64,000 nt of DNA from Pampinifervens sp037481935 (GTDB taxonomy: Bacteria > Aquificota > Aquificia > Aquificales > Aquificaceae). The notes under the pieces were generated by a model, which made no database searches, was not told the DNA's origin, and saw only the letters and a list, made by a program, of their open reading frames with translations. The stretch lies in the NCBI RefSeq assembly GCF_046159715.1, contig NZ_JBJXCT010000007.1, positions 1 through 64,000 of the forward strand. Direction: 5' to 3'. Positions 9,141 to 17,575 of this stretch are shown piece by piece. A program made the position numbers and the translations under genes. Numbering within the stretch: the first letter of the stretch is position 1; every line of letters starts with the position of its first letter.

Positions 9141-9787
9141 TCTATCCTGTAGCCAAGCCCTTTCTGTGTTCTTATTATATCCCTGCCCAGCTTTTTCCTG
9201 AGCCTGTGGATGAGCACCTCCACCGTGTTGCTTTCTGCCTCATAGCTCCCTAGAGCCTTTTCAAGCAGCTCCTCCCTGGAGACAGACCTGCCCCTGTTGA
9301 GGAGAAGATACTCAAGCAATGAAAACTCACCGACAGTGAGGCTCACATCTTTCCCCTCCACAGAGACCTTCTTCTGCTGCAGGTTTATATGCAGGGGTCC
9401 GAGCCTTATTTCAGAACTTTCAAGCCCTGCGTATCTCCTTCTCACTGCAACTATCCTTGCCATCAACTCTTCAAAGTGAAAGGGTTTGGTAATGTAGTCG
9501 TCTGCACCCATCTGGAAAAAGTCCACCTTACTCTTTACATCCGACACCACCGTGAGGGCTATAACTGGCACCTTTGAGCCTTCTTCTCTGAGCCTTTTTA
9601 AGAATTCCCTGCCGTCCAGACCCGGCAGAAAGTAATCCAGCAGTATAAGGTCAAAATCTTCAGAGAGGGCAAGGTCGAGCCCCCGCCTTCCGTCGAGGGC
9701 AAGCCTCACCCTGAAGCCCTCCTGCTCCAGGAGACCCTTGAGAGAGTTTGCAAGCTCCCTGTCATCTTCCACAAGAAGCAACCTCAC
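9137..9787 (-). CDS. OmpR/PhoB-family response regulator
   Basis: A 216-residue two-domain regulator: receiver with acidic pocket ED at 7-9, phosphoacceptor D51 (LLDYFLPGLDG), Thr/Ser and Lys in YITKPF; and a C-terminal winged helix of the OmpR type with RTQKGLGYRI at the end. Translation begins at GTG 9787, overlapping the preceding gene's stop (GTGA). It is cotranscribed with the four-cysteine periplasmic protein and the kinase. The 11-bp-spaced TTAAC repeats upstream of this operon and of the efflux operon are its most likely binding sites (inference). Confidence 0.92.
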   Translation of the reverse strand: MRLLLVEDDRELANSLKGLLEQEGFRVRLALDGRRGLDLALSEDFDLILLDYFLPGLDGREFLKRLREEGSKVPVIALTVVSDVKSKVDFFQMGADDYITKPFHFEELMARIVAVRRRYAGLESSEIRLGPLHINLQQKKVSVEGKDVSLTVGEFSLLEYLLLNRGRSVSREELLEKALGSYEAESNTVEVLIHRLRKKLGRDIIRTQKGLGYRIE

Positions 9788-10092
9788 TTGCCGGCACCCT
9801 CCATAAACCTCTGCCTGAGCTCAGACATCTCCTTCTTGGTCTGCACCTTTGCCTGAGCCCTGCACTCTTCAAAAGCCCAGAAGTCCTTTGCCTTCTGCAG
9901 GCAATCTCTTTCTCTGGCTATGCTCCTTTCTTTTATCTTCAGGGCTTCATCCCTGAATTGCCTGCACTTTTCCCAGTTCTGCTGACACCAGAGCTTATGC
10001 TCCTTCTTGCCCATGGAATGTCCCACAGGCTGTGCCAGGGCAACCGCCCCAAGCGTGCCAAGGGCAGTGAGAACTGCAAGCGCCTTTCTCAT
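9784..10092 (-). CDS. Small periplasmic four-cysteine helical protein
   Basis: A 102-residue exported protein: signal peptide MRKALAVLTALGTLGAVALA, then a mature part of ~82 residues that is highly charged and helical with C36, C43, C64 and C77, plus H25, M27 and H32. The layout (C-x6-C ... C-x12-C) suggests two disulfides or a metal site. It resembles Spy/CpxP-like stress proteins in size and helicity but the LTxxQ motifs of those are absent, so the family is unknown. The ATG at 10092 has an ideal AAAGGAGGTG ribosome site. First gene of the kinase/regulator operon, so possibly a sensor accessory or metal buffer. Confidence 0.7.
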   Translation of the reverse strand: MRKALAVLTALGTLGAVALAQPVGHSMGKKEHKLWCQQNWEKCRQFRDEALKIKERSIARERDCLQKAKDFWAFEECRAQAKVQTKKEMSELRQRFMEGAGK

Positions 10093-10118
10093 GATAGCAC
10101 CTCCTTTAAGGTTTGATG

Positions 10119-10160
10119 AATATACGATAGACATTAACCAAGAATTAACGAGCATATATT
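10119..10160. promoter_or_regulatory. Divergent control region with TTAAC-N6-TTAAC operator
   Basis: TTAAC at 10134-10138 and again at 10145-10149, an 11-base period identical to the site before the efflux operon. Toward the minus strand a TATATT box (10119-10124) lies nine bases downstream of the repeat and serves the periplasmic-protein/regulator/kinase operon. Toward the plus strand another TATATT (10155-10160) ends eight bases before the ATG of the small membrane protein at 10169. One operator may therefore control both directions. Confidence 0.5.
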
Positions 10161-10168
10161 TTCCAGAT

Positions 10169-10456
10169 ATGAGGTTTTTGCTTTTGGACCTCCTCAAAAA
10201 GAGGCTGAACCCATACAGCCTTGTTCTGAAGATACTTTCTAAGTTAATACTCTGGGCGCTTGCCTCAGAAAAAAGAAGAAGGAGAGCCTTATCTCTCCTA
10301 AAGCCCGCATTGAGGCTCTACGGAAAGCTCCTGCTTCGCACTACGAGAGGGCTGTATGGAGTAGTGCTTGTGCTCCTTGCATATCTGGTGTCTTATCTTC
10401 TGAAGAGTTCTATCGGGAGAGCTGGCGGGGTGAAGCATAAAAAGCAGCCCTCATAA
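10169..10456 (+). CDS. Small strongly basic membrane protein, unknown
   Basis: A 95-residue protein, MRFLLLDLLKKRLNP..., very rich in Leu, Lys and Arg, with an amphipathic N-terminal half, the basic cluster SEKRRRRALS, and one good membrane helix (GVVLVLLAYLVSYLL, about residues 64-79). I know no family for it. The frame is open further upstream, but earlier starts run back into the divergent operon's coding sequence and promoter; 10169 follows a TATATT box by eight bases. Its divergent position from the metal-responsive two-component operon, across the shared operator, suggests co-regulation. Confidence 0.5.
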   Translation: MRFLLLDLLKKRLNPYSLVLKILSKLILWALASEKRRRRALSLLKPALRLYGKLLLRTTRGLYGVVLVLLAYLVSYLLKSSIGRAGGVKHKKQPS

Positions 10457-10512
10457 CATCCTTTTTCCTATATTAAAATATTAACCCATTTACCCTTTTG
10501 TGAGGTGAAGAG

Positions 10513-13500
10513 ATGGAGCTTTTGGAATACGACTCCTGCGGTGTAGGCTTTGTATGCAGTGTAAGGGGTGAAAAAAGCCACCAGATCGTTCGCTGGGGCA
10601 TAGAGGCGGTGAAAAACCTCACCCACAGAGGTGCCGTTGGCGGTGATGGAAAGACCGGAGATGGCGCTGGTGTTCTCATAGAAATTCCCAGAAGGTTCTT
10701 TATAGAATGGCTTTCCGAGGAAGGTTATGAGGTTTCTGACATAAACAACCTTGCGGTGGGTGCAGTCTTCCTGTATGAGGATGTAAGAGCTCAGATAGAG
10801 GAACATGTAAGAAAATCACCCTTCTCTCTCCTTGCCTGGAGAGAGGTTCCTGTCAGCAAGTCTGCAGTGGGAGAATCTGCCCTCAAGGTTATGCCAAAGA
10901 TATTCCACCTTCTACTGGATGCAGGAAAAGTTCCGGAGGAAAGGCGAGAGCTGGAGCTCTACATTCTCAGAAGACGAATTGAAACGGACAGGAAACTCAG
11001 AGATAAGGTCTACTTTGCCTCACTGTCTTCAAGAACCCTGGTATACAAGGGTATGCTGGTGGCACCCCAGCTGGATGTGTTCTATCCTGAGCTAAACGAC
11101 CAGCGGATAGAGTCAGCCTTCTGTCTATTTCATCAGAGATATTCCACAAACACCTTCCCCAACTGGAAGCTGGCTCAGCCCTTCAGGTATCTTGCTCACA
11201 ACGGAGAAATAAACACCATTCTGGGAAACAGAAACTGGATGAGGGCAATAGAGCACGAGCTTGAGCATGAGCTCTTTGGTGAGAACATAAAGCTCATAAG
11301 ACCACTGGTTTCTTACGAGGAGAGCGATTCTGCATCCCTTGACAGGGTCTTTGAACTTCTGCTTCTTGTAGGCTACAGCCCTGAGCATGCCATAAACATG
11401 CTCATTCCTCCTGCCTGGGAGGGCGTGCCATGGCTTCCGGAGGAGGTAAAGGAGTTTTTTGAATACCAGTCCCTTCTCATGAAGCCCTGGGATGGACCTG
11501 CGAGCATAGCCTTTACTGACGGAAGAAAAATAGGGGCTCATCTTGACAGAAATGGTCTGAGACCTGCCAGGTATGTGCTCACGGAGGATGGTGTTCTTGT
11601 GCTTGGCTCAGAGGTGGGTATGGTGGACCTTGAAGGTAGAAAGGTTCTCAAGAAGGGAAGGCTGGGACCGGGGGATACGCTTGTTGTTGACCTTTCAACG
11701 GGTGAGGTAAAAGAGACGGAGGAGATACTTAGAGACCTATCTTCTCAAAAGCCATACGGTGAGTGGCTTAGAAAGCACCTTGTGAGGTTGGGCAGTATAA
11801 TAAAGGATTACAGGCTTCCTGAGCCTTCTGAAGACCCGGATAGAATAAGAAAACTGGTTGCCTTTGGTTATACACAGGAAGAGATAAAGCACGTTCTTGC
11901 ACCCATGGCGGAAGAAGGCAAAGAAATAACCTTCTCCATGGGAGATGATACACCCATACCACCCCTTTCAGAAAAGCCAGTGCTGCTCTTCAGATACTTC
12001 AAACAACGCTTTGCTCAGGTAACAAACCCTCCCATAGACCCCATAAGGGAAAAAGCGGTCATGTCCCTCAGAATGAACCTGGGACACAAAAGAAACTTTC
12101 TGAGGGAAGAAGAGGAGCATGCAAGGAGGTTTCAGATAGACAGCCCCATACTCCTGCCCTACCAGTTCAGAGCTCTCATGGAGCAGGAGCACTTCAAGGT
12201 AGCATGGGTGCCTATAACCTATCCCAAGGAAAGAAGCTACTGCGTGGTAGAGCTTCAGGACCTGGCAGGCGAGAGAAGAATAACGGACATACTCTACGAT
12301 GCCATGTATGAGGGCATTACCATATGCGACCTCAGGCTGGGCGTGGAAATAGTCTGCAGAAGAGTTGAAGAGGCTGTAAGAGAGGGTGCAAACATAGTGG
12401 TCTTATCGGACAGAAATATATCCAGATACAGGCTTGCTGTGCCAAGTCTTCTGGCAGTGTCTGCCGTCTTCAGGTGGCTCTCAGAGAGGGGGCTTGCCAA
12501 CAGAGTGTCCATAGTGATAGAAACGGGTGAAGCAAGAGATACCCATCACATGGCATGCCTCATAGGCTATGGTGCCTCCGCTGTGTATCCATACCTGGTG
12601 TATGAGCTTATAGGTGAACTCTGTCAGAAGGGGGAGATAAAGGCTCCTTACGAGCAGGCAGTTTTTAACTATAAAAAAGCCCTTGAGGATGGGCTACTCA
12701 AAATCATGTCCAAGATGGGTATTTCTACCCTCAACTCCTATCAGGGTGCGAGAATCTTTGATACGGTTTGCCTCAGCAGAGATTTTGTGGAGGAATACTT
12801 CCCCGGCACTCCCGTGACTCTTGAATCGGACGGCATATTTGAGGTTCAGGACAGTTTGCTGGCAAGGCATGATGCGGCATATGATGTGGAAAATCCACAG
12901 CTTGACTACGGTGGGGACATGAAGTTCAGAAAGGGTGGGCAGTATCACGCATGGTCCCCCTTTGTGGTCCGGGCTCTCCACAAGTTTTTGGAGACAAAGG
13001 AATACGAGGATTATAAGGAGTTTTCACGCATAGCCAACGAAGAGCACCCCGCCTTCATAAGACATCTTTTAGACTACAAAAAAGCGGAAAAGCCCATCCC
13101 CGTAGAGGAGGTGGAGCCCGTAGAGAACATTCTCAGGAGGTTTGTCACGGGTGGTATGTCTCTGGGAGCACTTTCCCCCGAGGCCCATGAGGTGCTGGCA
13201 GAAGCCTGCAACAGGCTCGGCATGAAGAGCAACTCTGGGGAAGGAGGGGAAGACCCTGCCAGATACTGGACCATAAAGAACTCTGCCATAAAACAGGTTG
13301 CCTCCGGACGCTTCGGAGTCACACCCACCTATCTTGCCTCAGCAAAGGATATAGAGATAAAAATCGCTCAGGGCGCAAAGCCCGGAGAAGGAGGGCAGCT
13401 ACCCGGTAAGAAGGTAAACGAGTACATAGCAAGGCTCAGGCACGCACAGCCGGGAGTCACCCTCATATCTCCACCACCCCACCATGACATATACTCCATA

Positions 13501-15003
13501 GAGGACCTTGCCCAGCTTATAAACGACCTTAAAGAGTCCAACCCACAGGCAAAGGTGTGTGTCAAGCTGGTGGCTGAAACAGGTGTGGGAACCATAGCGG
13601 CGGGGGTGGCAAAGGCTTATGCGGACATTGTCCAGATAAGCGGTGCAGAAGGCGGAACGGGCGCAAGCCCCTACTCTTCCATAAAAAATGCGGGCAACTA
13701 CTGGGAAATAGGGCTTTCGGAGACGCAGAGGGTGCTTATGGAAAATGGCTTGCGGGACAAAGTCAGGCTCAGGGTGGATGGAGGTATGAGGACAGGCAGG
13801 GATGTGGTTCTTGCAGCCCTTCTGGGAGCGGAGGAGTTTGGCTTTGGCACTGCGGCCATGATAGCTGAGGGATGCGTGATGGCAAGGCTGTGCCATACAA
13901 ACCAGTGCCCCACGGGCGTAGCCACGCAGGACCCCAAATACAGGGAGAAGTTCAAGGGAAGGGTGGAGAATGTGATGGCTTACTTCAGAGCAGTGGCTCA
14001 GGAGGTCAGAGAAATCCTTGCCCAGATGGGTGTCAGGTCTCTTGATGAGATAATAGGTAAGAGGGACCTGCTTGAAGTGAGGACCTATGACCATATCCCC
14101 GGCTCCAAGAGGGTAAAGCTGGAGGAATTCCTGAAGGAAGGATATCCTGAAGGTAGACCCCTAAGATGTCTGCAGGAGAGAAACGACAACCCCAGAAGGA
14201 GCGAGCTGGCAAAGAGGCTGGAAGAAGAGGTTCTACCCTATATAGAAAAGGGTCAGCCCTTCTACGGAGAATACTCCATCAGGAATGTGGACAGGAGCGT
14301 GCCCACAAGGCTTGCCTACCACATTGCGGTAAGATACAGGGATGAAGGACTTCCAGAGGATACCATACAACTTCTTTTTAGAGGCACTGCAGGGCAGAGC
14401 TTTGGAGCCTTTAATCACAGGGGCATGTTTCTTACTCTCATTGGCGATGCCAACGATTATGTGGGCAAGGGTATGTATGGAGGAAGGATTGTGATAAAGC
14501 CCGACGGGCTCAAAGACCCGCACAACCATGTGATAATGGGAAACACATGCCTCTATGGTGCAACGGGCGGTGAGCTCTACGCAGCGGGCAGGGCCGGAGA
14601 AAGGTTTGCTGTCAGGAACAGTGGAGCTCTGGCAGTGGTAGAGGGTGCAGGCATGCACTGCTGTGAATACATGACAGGAGGGCTTGTGGTGGTGCTTGGA
14701 AAGGTGGGTGTAAACCTGGGAGCTGGCATGACTGGAGGCTACGCCTACGTGCTGGATGAAGAGGTGCAGGATAAGATAAACACAGGCTACGTGATGGTAA
14801 GAGCACTCAAAGATGAAGAGAAAGATGAGCTAAGGACTTTGATTGAAAAACACTTCAGCTACACCGAAAGCCCACTGGCGGAGGAGATTCTCCAGAATTG
14901 GGAAATGTATGCGGAAAGGTTCAGAAAGGTGGTGCCCTTAGAGCAGTGCAGGAGAGACCCTTATGGTGTGTCAGACCAGTGCGAGGTAGAAGTAAAGAAA
15001 TAG
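10513..15003 (+). CDS. gltB: Glutamate synthase large subunit (GOGAT)
   Basis: A 1496-residue enzyme converting 2-oxoglutarate and glutamine to two glutamates. The short propeptide MELLEYDS precedes the nucleophile C9 (CGVGF) of the class II glutaminase domain (to ~370), followed by the central domain, the FMN/2-oxoglutarate barrel (about 770-1190) with the 3Fe-4S ligands C1121, C1127 and C1132, and the C-terminal GXGXG beta-helix. Start supported by GAGGTGAAGAG just upstream. No gltD lies nearby, so electrons may come from ferredoxin, as reported for Hydrogenobacter thermophilus GOGAT; a [2Fe-2S] ferredoxin gene lies 2.3 kb on. The small subunit could also be elsewhere. Confidence 0.97.
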   Translation: MELLEYDSCGVGFVCSVRGEKSHQIVRWGIEAVKNLTHRGAVGGDGKTGDGAGVLIEIPRRFFIEWLSEEGYEVSDINNLAVGAVFLYEDVRAQIEEHVRKSPFSLLAWREVPVSKSAVGESALKVMPKIFHLLLDAGKVPEERRELELYILRRRIETDRKLRDKVYFASLSSRTLVYKGMLVAPQLDVFYPELNDQRIESAFCLFHQRYSTNTFPNWKLAQPFRYLAHNGEINTILGNRNWMRAIEHELEHELFGENIKLIRPLVSYEESDSASLDRVFELLLLVGYSPEHAINMLIPPAWEGVPWLPEEVKEFFEYQSLLMKPWDGPASIAFTDGRKIGAHLDRNGLRPARYVLTEDGVLVLGSEVGMVDLEGRKVLKKGRLGPGDTLVVDLSTGEVKETEEILRDLSSQKPYGEWLRKHLVRLGSIIKDYRLPEPSEDPDRIRKLVAFGYTQEEIKHVLAPMAEEGKEITFSMGDDTPIPPLSEKPVLLFRYFKQRFAQVTNPPIDPIREKAVMSLRMNLGHKRNFLREEEEHARRFQIDSPILLPYQFRALMEQEHFKVAWVPITYPKERSYCVVELQDLAGERRITDILYDAMYEGITICDLRLGVEIVCRRVEEAVREGANIVVLSDRNISRYRLAVPSLLAVSAVFRWLSERGLANRVSIVIETGEARDTHHMACLIGYGASAVYPYLVYELIGELCQKGEIKAPYEQAVFNYKKALEDGLLKIMSKMGISTLNSYQGARIFDTVCLSRDFVEEYFPGTPVTLESDGIFEVQDSLLARHDAAYDVENPQLDYGGDMKFRKGGQYHAWSPFVVRALHKFLETKEYEDYKEFSRIANEEHPAFIRHLLDYKKAEKPIPVEEVEPVENILRRFVTGGMSLGALSPEAHEVLAEACNRLGMKSNSGEGGEDPARYWTIKNSAIKQVASGRFGVTPTYLASAKDIEIKIAQGAKPGEGGQLPGKKVNEYIARLRHAQPGVTLISPPPHHDIYSIEDLAQLINDLKESNPQAKVCVKLVAETGVGTIAAGVAKAYADIVQISGAEGGTGASPYSSIKNAGNYWEIGLSETQRVLMENGLRDKVRLRVDGGMRTGRDVVLAALLGAEEFGFGTAAMIAEGCVMARLCHTNQCPTGVATQDPKYREKFKGRVENVMAYFRAVAQEVREILAQMGVRSLDEIIGKRDLLEVRTYDHIPGSKRVKLEEFLKEGYPEGRPLRCLQERNDNPRRSELAKRLEEEVLPYIEKGQPFYGEYSIRNVDRSVPTRLAYHIAVRYRDEGLPEDTIQLLFRGTAGQSFGAFNHRGMFLTLIGDANDYVGKGMYGGRIVIKPDGLKDPHNHVIMGNTCLYGATGGELYAAGRAGERFAVRNSGALAVVEGAGMHCCEYMTGGLVVVLGKVGVNLGAGMTGGYAYVLDEEVQDKINTGYVMVRALKDEEKDELRTLIEKHFSYTESPLAEEILQNWEMYAERFRKVVPLEQCRRDPYGVSDQCEVEVKK

Positions 15004-15004
15004 T

Positions 15005-16144
15005 GTGAAAAGAAAATTTAAACTTCTTTCCTTTGCCCTCTACGATTCTGGGGAGACTGTGCTGGGGGCCCTTTTATTTTCCACCTTATATCCTCTATAC
15101 ATTACCCAGCATGTGGATGTTAAGACCTACTCGGTGCTATATGGGATTGCCTTTTTTATCTCCTTCCTTGTTGCCCTTCAGCTTGGCAGGATCGCTGACC
15201 ATAGGGGATTGAGAAAAGGCTTTTTCACACTTTTCAGCCTGTGCGTCCCTCTTTTATGCCTTACTCTCTTCATATCCTTCAACAGGGCAGAGCTCAACTT
15301 TGTCCTCTATCTTCTTTTGGCAATATTTCACCAGCAGGCACTGGTCTTCTATAACTCCCTTCTGAAATCTTTTGAGACAAAAGGGTTTGCCTCTGGCTTT
15401 GGTGTGGCTCTGGGCTATGCGGGGTCTGCCCTGTCCCTTATCTTTCTTGCGCCGGTGCTTACCCTCCCCTCTGCCTTTGTATGGGTTGGTCTTATATTTT
15501 TCCTGCTCTCCCTGCCTTCTGTAGTAAGTCTGTCTGAGCCGGAGGAAAGGCAGAAGGTTGTTCTCAGAGAACTTTTCAGAGACAGAGGCTTCCTCCTTAC
15601 CATGGCCTCCATGCTTCTTCTCATGGAGCTTGCCCATACCATGATAGCCATGATGGGCGTCTATCTCAGGGAAGTTTACGGGCTTTCAGAGAGGGATATA
15701 TACAGAACTATAGGCTTCTCAGCCCTTGGGGGCATCTCCGGAGGTCTCCTGTTTGGAAGGCTTACCGACAGGATTTCCGCCCAGAGGCTTTTCCCTCTGG
15801 GCTTTCTCCTGTGGAGTGCCTTTCTGCTTTTACTCTACATTACACCCAGAGATTTTTTGCTTCCACTTGGCTTTTTTGCAGGTCTATGTTTGGCGCATCT
15901 ATGGACCACTTCAAGGATTTTGCTCCTTGAGAGGTTTACCCGTGGAGATGTGGCTGTGAGGTTTTCCTTCTATTCTCTCAGCGAGCGTATAGCCTCAAGC
16001 CTTGGGCTTATATTCTGGTCTTTTTTCCTGCTCATAACCGGGGAAAACTACAGGCTGTCTGCCCTTCTTATGCTTATCTTTCCATCTATGGGAGCATTGC
16101 TTTACCTTCTCTCAAACAGGAGGTTTGAGGTAAAGCGGCTCTAA
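15005..16144 (+). CDS. MFS transporter, UMF1/Atg22-like
   Basis: A 379-residue integral membrane protein with about eleven or twelve helices. N-terminal FALYDSGETVLGALLFSTLYPLYI resembles the YDWAxSAF-type start of UMF1/Atg22-like effluxers, and the GRIADHRGLRKGF loop is the MFS A-motif; a second A-like loop reads GRLTDRISAQRLF. Substrate unknown; amino acid efflux is known for the eukaryotic relatives. It starts at GTG one base after the gltB stop, so the two are likely coupled, hinting at amino acid handling. The 3' end overlaps the convergent tsaB gene by 33 bases. Confidence 0.8.
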   Translation: MKRKFKLLSFALYDSGETVLGALLFSTLYPLYITQHVDVKTYSVLYGIAFFISFLVALQLGRIADHRGLRKGFFTLFSLCVPLLCLTLFISFNRAELNFVLYLLLAIFHQQALVFYNSLLKSFETKGFASGFGVALGYAGSALSLIFLAPVLTLPSAFVWVGLIFFLLSLPSVVSLSEPEERQKVVLRELFRDRGFLLTMASMLLLMELAHTMIAMMGVYLREVYGLSERDIYRTIGFSALGGISGGLLFGRLTDRISAQRLFPLGFLLWSAFLLLLYITPRDFLLPLGFFAGLCLAHLWTTSRILLLERFTRGDVAVRFSFYSLSERIASSLGLIFWSFFLLITGENYRLSALLMLIFPSMGALLYLLSNRRFEVKRL

Positions 16145-16687
16145 AAGCATAGGGTTGTCGCCCTCGTAGCCTTCGGAAAGTTTCCTATAAGCCCACAGTC
16201 CACCATAAAGGGAAAAGGGAAAGTATTCAAGCTGGATGTCTCCAATCCCCTGGGATGCAAGACCTACCAGCGGGACTTCGGGCAGCCTGTCCTTCAACAC
16301 CTCAATTTCACCCATCTGCTGACCTTTGCAGATTCTGTAGAAGATATTGCTGCTTACCCTGAGAGCAACAGCCCTTTCTTCCTTACTCTTTACAAAAAGA
16401 CACATCATATGCAGGTTTTCATAGCCCACTATGGGCTTGCCTCTCAGGTAGGCCAGCGTTTTCATAAAGGTTATGCCAATCCTCAGCGATGTTAGATAAC
16501 CAACGCCAAGGGAAACAGCAAAGGCATCCATATTCTCTGCTTCTATCTTTAGCTCCTCCAGCACCATCGGCAGATGCTGAAGGGTTTTCTTACCGTCGTC
16601 CACATAGTGATGGAGCACCACCCTGCCATCCTCTACAACCGTAAGGTTTATGGGAGAAAAGGATGTGTCCAGGGAAAGAAGCCTCAT
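16112..16687 (-). CDS. tsaB: tRNA t6A synthesis protein TsaB
   Basis: A 191-residue protein of the ASKHA fold: MRLLSLDTSFSPINL phosphate-1-like start and the diagnostic GVGYLTSLRIGITFMKTLAY, equivalent to the GPGSFTGLRIG motif of TsaB. It partners TsaD (encoded at 25959) and TsaC/TsaE to make threonylcarbamoyladenosine in ANN-decoding tRNAs. The GPGS(F/Y)TG loop is altered to GVGYLTS. The ATG is only 14 bases from the divergent ATG at 16702; a TATCAT box ends seven bases before it and no Shine-Dalgarno sequence exists. Confidence 0.85.
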   Translation of the reverse strand: MRLLSLDTSFSPINLTVVEDGRVVLHHYVDDGKKTLQHLPMVLEELKIEAENMDAFAVSLGVGYLTSLRIGITFMKTLAYLRGKPIVGYENLHMMCLFVKSKEERAVALRVSSNIFYRICKGQQMGEIEVLKDRLPEVPLVGLASQGIGDIQLEYFPFSLYGGLWAYRKLSEGYEGDNPMLLEPLYLKPPV

Positions 16688-16701
16688 TTATACTATGATA
16701 C
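16688..16701. promoter_or_regulatory. Ultra-short bidirectional promoter (tsaB / flavoprotein)
   Basis: Only 14 bases separate the two divergent start codons. TATACT (16689-16694) ends seven bases before the plus-strand ATG at 16702, and TATCAT (minus strand, 16700-16695) ends seven bases before the minus-strand ATG at 16687; the two hexamers abut exactly. No room exists for a leader or ribosome binding site in either direction, so both mRNAs should be leaderless. Confidence 0.6.
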
Positions 16702-17262
16702 ATGCTCTTTGATATGGAAAGTCCTCAGGGGTTTGACCCCTACGAGGTGCTTACAAAGCTGGTTGTTCCAAGACCCATAGCATGGGTCTCCACACTGAGT
16801 CCGGAGGGCATTCCGAACCTTGCACCCTTCAGCTTTTATAACGCAGTATGCGACGAGCCACCAATTGTGCTCCTCTCCATAAGCAGAAAAGAGGATGGAA
16901 GCAGAAAGGATACAGCAAGAAACATACTGAGCACTGGTGAATTTGTGATAAACTTCCTCTCAGAGGAATTTCTGTCGGCGGTAAAGATTACCTCTGAAGA
17001 GTTCCCACCTGAAGTGAGCGAGTTTGAAATGGCAGGGCTCAAACCGGTGCAATCTTACAGGGTAAAGGCGCCGAGGGTGGAAGGTGTAAGAGCCTGGCTT
17101 GAATGCAGACTTTTCAGACATGAGGAACTCTTTAACTACGACCTGCTATTTGGAAAAGTTGCCCTCGCCGGTGCGGAGAGCCTTGACCCCAGCCACCTGA
17201 AACCTCTCGGGAGGCTCTCTGGAAAGTTCTGCAGAATCATTGAGATAAATCAAAGCCCATAG
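16702..17262 (+). CDS. Flavin reductase-like FMN-binding flavoprotein
   Basis: A 186-residue split-barrel flavoprotein (DIM6/NTAB, flavin reductase-like domain). Signatures are LVVPRPIAWVST, then GIPNLAPFSFYNAVCDEPPI for FMN binding, KDTARNIL and GEFVINFLSEE. Members bind FMN and act as flavin:NAD(P)H reductases or ligand-binding flavoproteins; the substrate cannot be read from sequence. Start at 16702 fits the family N-terminus (short peptide before DPYEVL); an in-frame ATG at 16714 is the alternative. It is 25 bases upstream of the ferredoxin gene, a plausible redox neighbour. Confidence 0.85.
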   Translation: MLFDMESPQGFDPYEVLTKLVVPRPIAWVSTLSPEGIPNLAPFSFYNAVCDEPPIVLLSISRKEDGSRKDTARNILSTGEFVINFLSEEFLSAVKITSEEFPPEVSEFEMAGLKPVQSYRVKAPRVEGVRAWLECRLFRHEELFNYDLLFGKVALAGAESLDPSHLKPLGRLSGKFCRIIEINQSP

Positions 17263-17287
17263 AATCTTTGTGGCTAAAATATTTCTC

Positions 17288-17575
17288 ATGGCTAAGGTTA
17301 AGATAAACAAGAAGGTGCTTGAAATCCCCGCAGGTGAAAAGTTTGGTGACCACCATCATGAGATAGAAAAGGCGGGTGTGGAGTTTGGATGCACCGACGG
17401 TCAATGTGGTGTGTGCGTATGCACAGTGCTAAAAGGGCTTGAGTGCCTGGCGGAGCCCTCCGAGCAAGAAGAAGAAACCCTCTGGAGAATAGGAGAGTAT
17501 GAGGAAAACAGGAGGCTCACCTGCCAGCTGGTGATAGAAAAGGAAGGCTGCGAGATAGAGTTAGAGACCGATTAG
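17288..17575 (+). CDS. [2Fe-2S] ferredoxin
   Basis: A 95-residue plant/adrenodoxin-type ferredoxin. Cluster ligands are C35, C40, C43 (FGCTDGQCGVC) and C79 (RRLTCQL); two extra cysteines, C45 and C53, are present. The HHH at 22-24 is unusual. It carries low-potential electrons, perhaps to the nearby GOGAT or from the NfnA-like reductase (inference). ATG 17288 follows TAAAAT (17275-17280) by seven bases, while an upstream GTG (17270) lies ahead of that box, so 17288 is preferred. The last four bases overlap the convergent DUF2892 gene. Confidence 0.88.
   Translation: MAKVKINKKVLEIPAGEKFGDHHHEIEKAGVEFGCTDGQCGVCVCTVLKGLECLAEPSEQEEETLWRIGEYEENRRLTCQLVIEKEGCEIELETD

Noticed and set aside
10481..10485. 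Third TTAAC regulator site before gltB
   Set aside because: A single TTAAC without a partner at an 11-base spacing; not distinguishable from chance.
13399..14094. 231-codon minus-strand frame inside gltB
   Set aside because: Antisense to the conserved FMN domain of gltB, no start signals and no family resemblance.
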